Shown here piece after piece: positions 33,882 through 41,605 of a stretch of 64,000 bases of DNA; positions within the stretch are counted from its first letter, which is position 1; each line of letters starts with the position of its first letter. This DNA comes from CF-162 sp963667205 (GTDB lineage Bacteria; Chloroflexota; Dehalococcoidia; SM23-28-2; RBG-16-64-32): positions 2,108,001-2,172,000 of the forward strand of contig OY762959.1 of the NCBI GenBank assembly GCA_963667205.1, in the 5' to 3' direction. A program made the position numbers and the translations under genes. The notes below the pieces were generated by a model. It did not search any database and had not been told where the DNA came from. It saw nothing but the letters and a program-made list of their open reading frames with translations.

Positions 33882-34952
33882 TTACTGAATCGCGTATGTC
33901 ACGCCGACGTTGGCGAAGACCTGAACGTCGGTCGGGCCGGGGGCGCCGCTGTCCTCGGCGTAGTAGGGGCCGTAGTAGTTGGACGAGCTGCACGAGCCGT
34001 TGCCGTAGGGCGCGTACGAGTAGTTGCTCGCTGCGGTGACGGCTCCACGCCCGACGCCGAGGACGTCGGCCAGGATGTCGGCGCGTTCTTCGGCGTCCTC
34101 GACTGCGGCTGTCATCGCCGCGCGCTCAAGGGCGCTGCAGTCGCTGAGGCTGAAGTAGGTGCTGGAGCCGCTGTTGACGACGTCGGTGAGGCCATCGGCG
34201 GCGGTCGTGGCAGCATCGATCGCGGCGTCCACGGAGTCAAGGTCGCTCATCGTGGCGCGCAGCGTTGCGCTGGCGTAAAACGGGTCGCGGTAGCCGAAGT
34301 TCTGGTCGACGAACTCGACATCGGCGCCGAACGACTCCAGCGCGCCGATCACGGGCGCAAGGTCAGCCTCGGTGATCGGCTCGACGGGCGCTGGCTCGTC
34401 GAAGAAGTCGCCGTCGGAGCCGCCGAAGTCGATGGGCTCGTCGGTGTCGAACGGGACTGGCTCCGGGAACGGCTTGTCGTCGAAGAAGGAGTAGCCATCA
34501 CGGTAGAACCACATCTCGATCACGGCCTCGTCCGCGGCGGCCGTGGCGGAGCCGTAGCCCTGCACGGTCAGGCCGGCGACGCCTTGCTGAAGCGCTGGCC
34601 CGAACGGATACGGCGCGATGTCGATGCCGAGGCGGTTCTCGTCAGTCACGCCGAAACCGTCGACGGGCACCGGAATTGCGGCCGGCGGGGCGATTGCGAT
34701 GTCCCCACCGATGCTGCCGCCGCCGGTATTCGCGATGCTGACGGAGCCGTCGTCGGCTTCAAGTCCGAAGTTGGCGCCGAGCGCCTGGCCGGCGACGGCG
34801 ACTGAAAGGCCCTTCTCGGTGCGGATGCCGGACCCGTCGACGGTGCCTGTGGTGTCGCCGGGGTCGTCGCTGTCACCGCCGCCGTTGCAGGCGACGAAGA
34901 CCGCCGTCGCTGCGAGAACCGCTGCCATCAGTATGAACGTGCGTATCTTCAT
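33882..34952 (-). CDS. SIMPL (DUF541) domain lipoprotein
   Basis: 356 residues. The lipoprotein signal ends AVFVACNGGGD. The mature protein has GLTVQGYGSATAAADEAVIE, the usual start of a SIMPL domain, and later SLSDCSALERAAMTAAVEDA then ERADILADVLGVGRG, its conserved helix. A Pro/Asp/Phe-rich insertion (~150-195) interrupts the domain. The end is Tyr/Ser/Gly-rich (NYYGPYYAEDSG). The family's function is unknown; many are periplasmic and stress-linked. It lies 64 nt downstream of the anti-sigma gene and probably belongs to that operon. Confidence 0.85.
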   Translation of the reverse strand: MKIRTFILMAAVLAATAVFVACNGGGDSDDPGDTTGTVDGSGIRTEKGLSVAVAGQALGANFGLEADDGSVSIANTGGGSIGGDIAIAPPAAIPVPVDGFGVTDENRLGIDIAPYPFGPALQQGVAGLTVQGYGSATAAADEAVIEMWFYRDGYSFFDDKPFPEPVPFDTDEPIDFGGSDGDFFDEPAPVEPITEADLAPVIGALESFGADVEFVDQNFGYRDPFYASATLRATMSDLDSVDAAIDAATTAADGLTDVVNSGSSTYFSLSDCSALERAAMTAAVEDAEERADILADVLGVGRGAVTAASNYSYAPYGNGSCSSSNYYGPYYAEDSGAPGPTDVQVFANVGVTYAIQ

Positions 34953-35016
34953 TTCTGTCCTCCTCTTGTGTCTTCAGTCCAATGACGGACGTGCTGGCTC
35001 AAAATTTCCATTGCCT

Positions 35017-35928
35017 TCAATCGCTCTCTGCGCGGCGGCGTACCAGGAAGCTGCCGCCAATCGCGAGCACGGCGACGGCCGCGAGTCCGATCTCGATGAG
35101 AAGCAGCGAGCTGAGGCCATCGTCCTCCGCTGTGAAGGCGAATGGCGAGCCGTCTCCTGACTCGGGCGCGGCTGCTTTGCCGTCGTCGCCGGCGGTGTCG
35201 CCCTCGCCGCCGTCGGCGGTTGTCACGACGCCGTCCGGATCCCCGCTGAAGCTCTGAGCGTCTGGCGGCTCGTCCACGTTCACGTCCCCGTCGCTGCCAA
35301 CGCCGCCTCCCGTTGCCGGAGGAAGGTCCTCAGCGCCGCCGACGCCGGCGTCCGGTGGATCCTTGAACCCCTCTGGCGTCTGGACGTCGCCGTCGCCGCC
35401 TCCGGTAGTAGGAAGATCGCTGTCACCGTCCCCGGCCGTAGCTCCGCTGAGGCTGTCCGGTGCGTCTCCGTCGGCGATCGGCGGCTGGGGATTGACGGCG
35501 TCACCGGCCTCGGCGTCGCGGTTCGCAGGATCTTGCTCGAAGGTCGCCGCTGTCTCATCGCTGCCTCCGCGACCGCTGTCGTCGACGATGCCGCCGGCGT
35601 CGAGCATGACGACGACGGCGAGTACGGCGGCAACGCCGGCGCCCGCGACACGCATGGCGACGAACGACGGCGTCGTGCGGGTCGCGACCGGCGCCCGTTG
35701 CCGCTCAGCCATCGCCGGCGTCAGGGCGAACGAGCGCGGAGCCGCCACCTCGGGCAGGTCTCGCAGGGCGGCGCGCAGGGTGACGATGCCGGCGAGTTCG
35801 CCGCGGCAGCGTTCACAGCCGTCGAGGTGCGCTTCAAGCGCGGCAAGACGGTCCGGCGCGAGTTCGCCGTCGGCGTGTGCCGAGAATTCGCCGCGCGGGT
35901 GGCGGCTGAAGATGTCGAAAAGGCTCAT
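35017..35928 (-). CDS. Anti-sigma factor with zinc-finger domain
   Basis: 303 residues. The N-terminal zinc anti-sigma domain has H-x3-C-x2-C (EAHLDGCERCRGEL, about residues 32-45). A membrane helix (~93-110) is followed by a long, very acidic Gly/Asp/Pro-rich extracytoplasmic region (~115-270, e.g. TGGGDGDVQTPEG) and a second membrane helix near the C-terminus (LLLIEIGLAAVAVLAIGGSF). Its start overlaps the sigma gene stop (ATGA). Two membrane passes with a disordered acidic loop are unusual for this family. It probably holds the ECF sigma factor inactive until a surface signal arrives. Confidence 0.88.
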   Translation of the reverse strand: MSLFDIFSRHPRGEFSAHADGELAPDRLAALEAHLDGCERCRGELAGIVTLRAALRDLPEVAAPRSFALTPAMAERQRAPVATRTTPSFVAMRVAGAGVAAVLAVVVMLDAGGIVDDSGRGGSDETAATFEQDPANRDAEAGDAVNPQPPIADGDAPDSLSGATAGDGDSDLPTTGGGDGDVQTPEGFKDPPDAGVGGAEDLPPATGGGVGSDGDVNVDEPPDAQSFSGDPDGVVTTADGGEGDTAGDDGKAAAPESGDGSPFAFTAEDDGLSSLLLIEIGLAAVAVLAIGGSFLVRRRAESD

Positions 35929-36533
35929 TGGTCTTCACCTGATTGACGAACTGTGTCCGACAAAAGTTCCCGACGTTCGAGGAGGATGACCCGCAAACGC
36001 GACCGCGCGCGGCTGATGCGCGACTTCACGGTGCCCAGCGAGACACGCATCGTCTCGGCGATCTCTGCGTAGTCGAACCCCTGCACGTCGCAGAGCACGA
36101 TGGCCAGCCGCTGCTCGTCCGGGAGCTGCTTCAGGGCGTCAGCGAGCGCGCCGTGAAGCTCGACGTTGGCGGCGCGCTCTTCCATCGAAGGCGCTGCGTC
36201 CGGTGGATCGATCGGACGCTCGTCGTCGTCGGCCGTGCGGTCCAGAGAGAGCGCCGGACGGGCCTTCCGGCGGCGTATCTCGTCGTAGCAGGCGTTGGCC
36301 GCGATGCGGAAGAGCCAGGCGCGGAACGACCCGCCGCGGAAGCGCTCGAGCGATCGGTAGGCGGAGATGAACGCCTCCTGGGAGGCGTCCTCCGCGGCGG
36401 CGGGCGCGCTCAGCATGCGTAGGCAGACGTTGTAAACGCCGGTCTGATAGCGCTCGACAAGGACGTTGAACGCTGTGAGGTCGCCGTGGCGCGCGCGGGC
36501 GATCAGGTCCGGGTCTGGCGTGTCGGTGTCCAC
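35925..36533 (-). CDS. ECF-type RNA polymerase sigma factor
   Basis: 202 residues with sigma region 2 (LIARARHGDLTAFNVLVERY, then AEDASQEAFISAYRSLERF and FRAWLFRIAANACYDEIRRR) and region 4 (LPDEQRLAIVLCDVQGFDYA, then IAETMRVSLGTVKSRISRAR). Lacks regions 1.1 and 3, as ECF sigmas do. Translationally coupled to the anti-sigma factor. Divergent from lepB across 118 nt. The regulon probably includes its own operon. Confidence 0.94.
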   Translation of the reverse strand: MDTDTPDPDLIARARHGDLTAFNVLVERYQTGVYNVCLRMLSAPAAAEDASQEAFISAYRSLERFRGGSFRAWLFRIAANACYDEIRRRKARPALSLDRTADDDERPIDPPDAAPSMEERAANVELHGALADALKQLPDEQRLAIVLCDVQGFDYAEIAETMRVSLGTVKSRISRARSRLRVILLERRELLSDTVRQSGEDQ

Positions 36534-36636
36534 CTGCGGTAATTCTAGGTGCGGGGCATTGAAGGGTCGAGCGCCAACCAGCCGGCGAGCGAAACCGAAC
36601 GGCCTTCACGAGCGTCGATATAGCTGGTGAGGGAGC

Positions 36637-36642
36637 TATAAT
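36637..36642 (+). promoter_or_regulatory. -10 element of lepB
   Basis: TATAAT ending 9 nt before ATG 36652 without a Shine-Dalgarno sequence, so the lepB mRNA has a leader of only 2-3 nt or none. No good -35 hexamer is seen at the usual distance. Confidence 0.5.
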
Positions 36643-36651
36643 TGATCACGC

Positions 36652-37617
36652 ATGGCAAAATTCGACGATAGCGAGGCCGCCGGTGGTGGCAAGGAGGAGG
36701 GGACGCCCCGTTCTTTCGACCCCCTCTTCGACTCCTGGGACGAACGTGAAGACGAGCCGTCTTCCCGCGCCCACGACGATCTCTTCGACTTCGCGCCCTT
36801 AGAGGCGACCCAAGAGGAGATCGACTGGGGGCGGCCGTTCCGCCCGACTGACGACGGCTACCCGGACCGTCACCACCCAACGTACGAAGAGCGGCTGACG
36901 GAGCTGCAGCGCCGCCTGCGCGCCGATACGATAGTCGTTCCGCGGCCAGAGAACCGCTGGACCGTCACCGCACGCGAGCTGGCGGAGACGCTGCTGCTGG
37001 CGCTGCTGATCTTCCTCGCTGTGCGGGCGTCGTTCCAGAACTTCAAGGTGGAGGGTGCCAGCATGCAGCCCAGCCTGCAGGACGGCGAGTACCTGATCGT
37101 GAACAAGCTCAGCTACGCGCAGCTCGACACAGGCTTCCTCGACTGGCTGCCGTTCGTTGGTGGGGACAGCGACGGGTCCGAGTATCTCTGGGGCCAGCCA
37201 TCGCGCGGCGACGTCATCGTCTTCGCCGCGCCCACTTCCACTAGCCGCGATTTCATCAAGCGGATCATCGGCGTGCCCGGCGACGAGGTCTCGATCAGCG
37301 AGGCGAACGGTAGAGTGAGCGTCAACGGCCTCGTGCTGGACGAGCCGTATATCCAGGGGAGAACGAACTGCGGTACCACTTGTGTGATTGAGATCCCTGC
37401 TGCGGGGTCGCAGGAGGCGTTCGACACATGCGGGTCCAGCGAGTGTTACTTCGTGATGGGTGACAACCGCCTCAACAGCAGCGACTCCCGCCAGGGTTGG
37501 CTTGTGCCGAAGGAGAACATCGTGGGCAAGACGCTGATCACGTACTGGAATGAAGGCGGCCCGCAGCTGGACCTGGCGCCGAACCACTCGGTCGGCGAGG
37601 CTGAGGAGGCCAGGTAG
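36652..37617 (+). CDS. lepB: Signal peptidase I
   Basis: 321 residues. An acidic cytoplasmic N-terminus of about 105 residues is longer than usual. One membrane helix follows (~110-128, LLLALLIFLAVRASF). The Ser/Lys dyad is Ser137 in VEGASMQPSL and Lys203 in RDFIKRIIGVPGD; MGDNRLNSSDSR is box E. Cleaves signal peptides of secreted proteins at the outer membrane face. An insertion with Cys residues (RTNCGTTCVIEI, FDTCGSSECYF) could form disulfides. pyrE starts 6 nt later. Confidence 0.93.
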   Translation: MAKFDDSEAAGGGKEEGTPRSFDPLFDSWDEREDEPSSRAHDDLFDFAPLEATQEEIDWGRPFRPTDDGYPDRHHPTYEERLTELQRRLRADTIVVPRPENRWTVTARELAETLLLALLIFLAVRASFQNFKVEGASMQPSLQDGEYLIVNKLSYAQLDTGFLDWLPFVGGDSDGSEYLWGQPSRGDVIVFAAPTSTSRDFIKRIIGVPGDEVSISEANGRVSVNGLVLDEPYIQGRTNCGTTCVIEIPAAGSQEAFDTCGSSECYFVMGDNRLNSSDSRQGWLVPKENIVGKTLITYWNEGGPQLDLAPNHSVGEAEEAR

Positions 37618-37622
37618 TAGCC

Positions 37623-38198
37623 TTGTCCGGCAGCCGCCAGACCGAAGAGGCCGCTCAGGGGCTGCTCCGCGAGGCCGGTGCCCTTCTGGAGGGCCACTTT
37701 CAGCTTTCGTCCGGCCGCCACTCCGGATTCTACGTCGAGAAGTTCCGCCTGCTTGAGCGCCCGCCGCAGACCGACGCGCTCTGCGGCATGATCGCGGACT
37801 GGGCGCGCGAGCGGTCGCCGCAGGTGGTGGCCGGGCCGACTACCGGTGGGGTCATCGTCAGCTACGAAGTGGCGAGGCACCTTGGCCTGCGCAGCATCTT
37901 CGCCGAGAGCGCCGACGGTGGAGGTCGCAGCTTCCAGCGTGGGTTCACGATCGAAGCGGGCGAGCGCGTGCTCGTCGTCGACGATGTGCTGACTACGGGC
38001 GGCAGCGTCCGCGACGTGCTGGACGCGGTGCGCGCTCTCGGCGGCGAGCCGGTCGCGGTCGCCGTCCTGATCGACCGCAGCGCTGGCAGCGCCGACTTCG
38101 GCGTGCCGCTCTTCTCCTGCCTGGCGCTGGACATACCTTCGTATGATGCGGACGCCTGCTCGCTTTGCCAGCAGGGCCTGCCGCTGACGGTTACCTAG
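37623..38198 (+). CDS. pyrE: Orotate phosphoribosyltransferase
   Basis: 191 residues; joins orotate and PRPP to give OMP, the substrate of PyrF. HFQLSSGRHSGFYVEKF is the orotate-binding N-terminal region. VVAGPTTGGVIVSYEVAR and the PRPP loop VLVVDDVLTTGGSVRDVLDA are diagnostic. Start TTG 37623 is the first usable codon after lepB. The stop shares CTAG (38195-38198) with the convergent CDGSH gene. The C-terminus has a CSLCQQG motif. Confidence 0.93.
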   Translation: MSGSRQTEEAAQGLLREAGALLEGHFQLSSGRHSGFYVEKFRLLERPPQTDALCGMIADWARERSPQVVAGPTTGGVIVSYEVARHLGLRSIFAESADGGGRSFQRGFTIEAGERVLVVDDVLTTGGSVRDVLDAVRALGGEPVAVAVLIDRSAGSADFGVPLFSCLALDIPSYDADACSLCQQGLPLTVT

Positions 38199-38422
38199 CC
38201 GATCGGCGTCGTGGCGTCGCTGGGCGCGTCGAACTCGGTGGCCTTGTGCGCGCCGTCGCAGAAGGGCTTGCGGCTGGACTGGCCGCAGCGACAGAGGGCG
38301 AAGAACTCACCCTCCGGCACCGTGTACTCGTTGCCTTCTACGTCGACGACCTTGCGCACGCCATAGACGCGCAGCGGGCCGTTGTCGCGGACGAGGATGC
38401 GGGTTTCGGGCGTATCTGACAT
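38195..38422 (-). CDS. CDGSH iron-sulfur domain protein
   Basis: About 75 residues with the [2Fe-2S] motif C-x-C-x9-C-x3-H (CRCGQSSRKPFCDGAH). The N-terminus (ILVRDNGPLRVYGVRKVVD) is the usual strand preceding a CDGSH. ATG 38422 is favoured because TATCAT lies 10 nt upstream; ATG 38431 adds three residues. CDGSH proteins are small electron-transfer or cluster-transfer proteins. The gene converges on pyrE and shares its stop bases. Confidence 0.9.
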   Translation of the reverse strand: MSDTPETRILVRDNGPLRVYGVRKVVDVEGNEYTVPEGEFFALCRCGQSSRKPFCDGAHKATEFDAPSDATTPIG

Positions 38423-38524
38423 AGCAGGCATGATGATAGCAGAACGGGCCTGCAGCAGCTGGTACGATTGGGCTGGAGCGGGCGTTTGTCTGCGTCCGCA
38501 TACGCACGAGAGCTGCTATCTCGA

Positions 38525-38803
38525 ATGACGATGCAAACTCATACCAGGCTGGCGGGCCGGGTGCTAACTACGCTCGGCCTCTTCCTGGTTGCCACGAGCT
38601 TTGCCGCGGCGTTCAGCAGCATTGGGTTGATCCTCTTCTATGCTGGCGTGATCACCACGCCGCTGGGGATCTTCCTCCTCCGCGTGCGCCCCTCGACCGC
38701 TTGGCTTCGCAGCCTTCTCGAAACGGTCGGCATACTGATCGCTCTCGTAATGTTGAGTGGACTCCTGTGGCGGCTGGGCGCAAGCGTGCTCAGGGGCGAG
38801 TAG
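38525..38803 (+). CDS. Small membrane protein of unknown function
   Basis: About 92 residues from ATG 38525 (the frame is open from 38468). Three hydrophobic segments (VLTTLGLFLVATSFAAAF, IGLILFYAGVITTPLGIFLL, LLETVGILIALVMLSGLLW) are linked by short basic loops. No family is recognised. It stands alone between a CDGSH gene and a convergent hydrolase. Confidence 0.5.
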   Translation: MTMQTHTRLAGRVLTTLGLFLVATSFAAAFSSIGLILFYAGVITTPLGIFLLRVRPSTAWLRSLLETVGILIALVMLSGLLWRLGASVLRGE

Positions 38804-38808
38804 GGCCG

Positions 38809-39465
38809 CTACGGGAGCGCGCGGAGGAAGGCGGCGGCCGTCTCGATCAGACGGTCGTCGGAGCCCGCCCAGAAGTGGTCGACGCCGGGCATGACCTCGA
38901 GGCGTGCACGTTCGCCCGCGGCCTCCGCGAGGCGCTCAAGGACTGCCGTGTCGGAGTACTCGTCGCGGTCGCCGGAGACGAGCAGAAGCGGGAAGTCGCC
39001 TTCCGGTGGCGATAGCGCGCCGGCGACGGTCGGCAGCGAAACGAGCGCGAGGCCGCTCGGTGAGACGTCCGTCGCGGCGAGCAGCGCCATTAAGGCGCCG
39101 AAGGAGTAGCCGGCGAGCGCGACCCGGCCGGAGTCGGTCTCCGGCTGCCCGGCGAGGAAGGCGCAGGCGGCCTTCACGTCGTCTGGCTCAGCACGGCCGG
39201 CGGCGTGGGCCCCTTCGCTTTCGCCGACGCCCCGGAAGTTGAAGCGCAGGGCGGCGAAACCGCTATCTAGGGCGGCCCGGACGAGCGCGCCGACGACGTT
39301 GTTGTACATGTCGCCGCCGTACTCGGCGTGCGGATGGCAGACGACGATGCCGGGGAACGGCCCGGCCATGCGGCTCTCAGGATCGCCCGCGGGCAGGTGG
39401 AGGAGTCCCTCGAGCGTGATATCGTCGCAGGGGACGGACACGTTGCGGCCGGCGATCACGTCCAC
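38809..39465 (-). CDS. Alpha/beta hydrolase (dienelactone hydrolase-like)
   Basis: 218 residues from GTG 39465, which has GGAG 8 nt upstream. PFPGIVVCHPHAEYGGDMYN is the oxyanion region, ALRFNFRGVGESEG follows, the nucleophile is in GYSFGALMA, the acid in VSGDRDEY and the His in PGVDHFWAGSD. This is the compact COG2945-type alpha/beta hydrolase pattern. Substrate unknown. TACAAT lies about 33 nt upstream of the start, in the short region shared with the divergent methyltransferase. Confidence 0.86.
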   Translation of the reverse strand: MDVIAGRNVSVPCDDITLEGLLHLPAGDPESRMAGPFPGIVVCHPHAEYGGDMYNNVVGALVRAALDSGFAALRFNFRGVGESEGAHAAGRAEPDDVKAACAFLAGQPETDSGRVALAGYSFGALMALLAATDVSPSGLALVSLPTVAGALSPPEGDFPLLLVSGDRDEYSDTAVLERLAEAAGERARLEVMPGVDHFWAGSDDRLIETAAAFLRALP

Positions 39466-39526
39466 GATTGCGTCTCCGGGCCTTTCATGGCGAGGCGGAT
39501 TGTAGCACGCGCGATACCATGGACTC

Positions 39527-40393
39527 GTGAGCGAGATCATAGTCGTATCGCACTACCAGGCCCGGCCGCTGCTCGAGGCTCGCGAGCGTGGTGCGGACGC
39601 CGCTGAGACGTCCCTCGATCTCGGGCGATCGGAGGCGCGCGTGGGCCTGGAGCCGGACGGCGTTCGGATCGGCACAGCGATCGTGCCGTGGTCCGTAGTC
39701 GAGGAGATCGCGGACAGCGACACGGCCTGCTTCGCGATCGAGGGCGGCGTGGTGCGGAAGATACAGGGGTTCTCGGAGGAGACGGGGCGGGTGTACACGC
39801 TCTATCCCACGGCGGGAGCGCCGACGATGCTCGTCTCGGGCGTGCCGATGCACCGCATCAAGGGGATCGACCCGCTGGCGGACACCCGGCGAAAGCTGCG
39901 CACGATCGCGCCGCTGACGGGGCGAGTGCTGGACACGGCGACCGGTCTGGGCTACACGGCGATCGAGGCGACACGAACGGCATCCAGCGTGCTCACGGTG
40001 GAGCTGGACCCGGAGGCGCAGGCGATCGCGAAGGCCAATCCGTGGTCGCGGGAGCTGTTCGAGAACGAGCGTCCGGTGCGGGCCCGTGGGGGCATCGAGC
40101 GCAGGATCGGCGACAGCTTGGAGGTCGTGCGCGGGCTTGCGGACGCCTCGTTCGAGCGGATCATCCACGACCCGCCGATGTTCAGCCTGGCGGGCGAGCT
40201 GTACTCGCTCGAATTCTATCGCCAGCTACTCCGCGTGACCTCGCCGGGTGGGCGCCTCTTCCACTATGTGGGCGATCCGGAGAGCAAGTCCGGGCGTGGG
40301 GTGACGCGGGGGGTGCTGCGGCGGCTCGGGGAGGCCGGTTTCCGTGCCCCGCAGCGCCGGCCAGAGGCGTTCGGCGTCTCGGCGGTTCGCTAG
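39527..40393 (+). CDS. Predicted SAM-dependent methyltransferase (COG2521-like)
   Basis: 288 residues. A beta-rich N-terminal domain (~1-125, VGLEPDGVRIGTAIVPWSVV) precedes a Rossmann methyltransferase domain with motif I GRVLDTATGLGYTAIEA, acidic TVELDPEAQAIA and RIIHDPPMFSLAGELY, a DPP[Y/F]-type motif found in N-methyltransferases. The layout resembles COG2521 proteins known mainly from archaea. TACCAT is 6 nt before GTG 39527, a leaderless-type start. The substrate may be RNA or protein; unproven. Confidence 0.8.
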   Translation: MSEIIVVSHYQARPLLEARERGADAAETSLDLGRSEARVGLEPDGVRIGTAIVPWSVVEEIADSDTACFAIEGGVVRKIQGFSEETGRVYTLYPTAGAPTMLVSGVPMHRIKGIDPLADTRRKLRTIAPLTGRVLDTATGLGYTAIEATRTASSVLTVELDPEAQAIAKANPWSRELFENERPVRARGGIERRIGDSLEVVRGLADASFERIIHDPPMFSLAGELYSLEFYRQLLRVTSPGGRLFHYVGDPESKSGRGVTRGVLRRLGEAGFRAPQRRPEAFGVSAVR

Positions 40394-41544
40394 GCCCGGT
40401 ACACAGGCCGGCCGGCGACCCACGTAGCGGCGACCGACAGATCGTCGGTGAGCGCGACGAGGTCGGCGTCGAAGCCGGGGGCGATGCGACCCTTGCGCCC
40501 GCTGATCCCGAGCGCGCCGGCGGGTGTCGTCGAGGCCATCTTCGTCGCCGCGGCAAGGTCGGCGGTGCCCCAGCGGACGACGTTGCGCACGACGCCGGCC
40601 ATGGTGGCGACGCTGCCCGCGATCGTGCCGTCCGGCAGGCGCATTTCACCCTCCTTGAGGCGCGCCTCGACGTCGCCGATGCGAACCGCGCCCTCTTCGA
40701 GGCCGGCCGGTGTCACGCCGTCCGTGACGAGGGCGATGTGCTCCGGCCCGAAGGCGCGGACGAGCGTGCGCACGGTCGCCGCATGGAGGTGGACGCCGTC
40801 GGCGATCACCTCGACTGTGACGCTCTCCGCTTCGAGCGCGGCGCCGAGCGGCCCCGGCTCGCGGTGGTGGAACGGACGCATGGCATTGAAGGCGTGCGTG
40901 ACGTGCGAAACGCCGGCGGCGAAGGCCTCGCGTGCGACCTCGTACGTTGCGTCCGTGTGCCCGACGCTGATGCGCACGCCGGCCGAAATCGCCTCCCGGA
41001 TGACCTCGGGCGCGCCGGGGAGCTCGGGCGCGACGGTCATCAGTCGCAGCTTGCCGTCGCTCGCGTCGAGGAGCCGCCGGAACGTCTCGGCGTCAGGGGC
41101 TGCCGGCCACGAAGGCGGGAGCGCGCCGCGCCGTTCAGGGCTGACGAACGGCCCCTCCAGGTTGACGCCGAGGAGCGCCGCGCCCTCGGTCGACTCGCGC
41201 GCGTTGGCGCAGGCGGCGAGACAGCCGAGCGCAGCGTCGAGCGTCGGCGCGCAGACGGTGGCGAGGAACGACGTGACGCCCTGCGAGACGGCCCAGCGGC
41301 CGTAGGCTTCGATCTCGGCGGCGTCGGGCGTGATCAGCGCGTGGCCGCCGCCGCCGTGGACGTGCAGGTCGATGAAGCCCGGCGCGACGACGTGGCCGCT
41401 CAGGCCGACGGTCTGCGCGTCATCCGCCTCCAGGCCCGGGCCGACGGCGGTGATGCGTCCGTCCTCGATCAGGACGTCGGCGGGCTCAGTCCGGGCGCCC
41501 ATGGTGAGGACGCGGGCGCCGGTGAGGAGGGTGCGTTCGCTCAT
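40390..41544 (-). CDS. nagA: N-acetylglucosamine-6-phosphate deacetylase
   Basis: 384 residues. Removes acetate from GlcNAc-6-P in amino sugar recycling. Amidohydrolase fold: VAPGFIDLHVHGGGG (metal His pair), NLEGPFVSPERRG (metal Glu), VSVGHTDATYEVA-like segment (RISVGHTDATYEVA), HAFNAMRPFHHREPG, and ALVTDGVTPAGL with the catalytic Asp. Start ATG 41544 has TATGAT 7 nt upstream (leaderless type). No nagB or PTS gene is adjacent, but a GH38 gene nearby fits glycan catabolism. Confidence 0.93.
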   Translation of the reverse strand: MSERTLLTGARVLTMGARTEPADVLIEDGRITAVGPGLEADDAQTVGLSGHVVAPGFIDLHVHGGGGHALITPDAAEIEAYGRWAVSQGVTSFLATVCAPTLDAALGCLAACANARESTEGAALLGVNLEGPFVSPERRGALPPSWPAAPDAETFRRLLDASDGKLRLMTVAPELPGAPEVIREAISAGVRISVGHTDATYEVAREAFAAGVSHVTHAFNAMRPFHHREPGPLGAALEAESVTVEVIADGVHLHAATVRTLVRAFGPEHIALVTDGVTPAGLEEGAVRIGDVEARLKEGEMRLPDGTIAGSVATMAGVVRNVVRWGTADLAAATKMASTTPAGALGISGRKGRIAPGFDADLVALTDDLSVAATWVAGRPVYRA

Positions 41545-41605
41545 GCGGAACATCATACGTCGCGGTGCGTTGCCGACTCCCCGAAGCGGGGCTAAGGTAG
41601 GGGCG

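Noticed and set aside
39688..41595. 635-codon plus-strand open frame
   Set aside because: It crosses the ends of two unrelated genes (methyltransferase and nagA), is low-complexity Arg/Gly/Ala and has no domain; a shadow frame.
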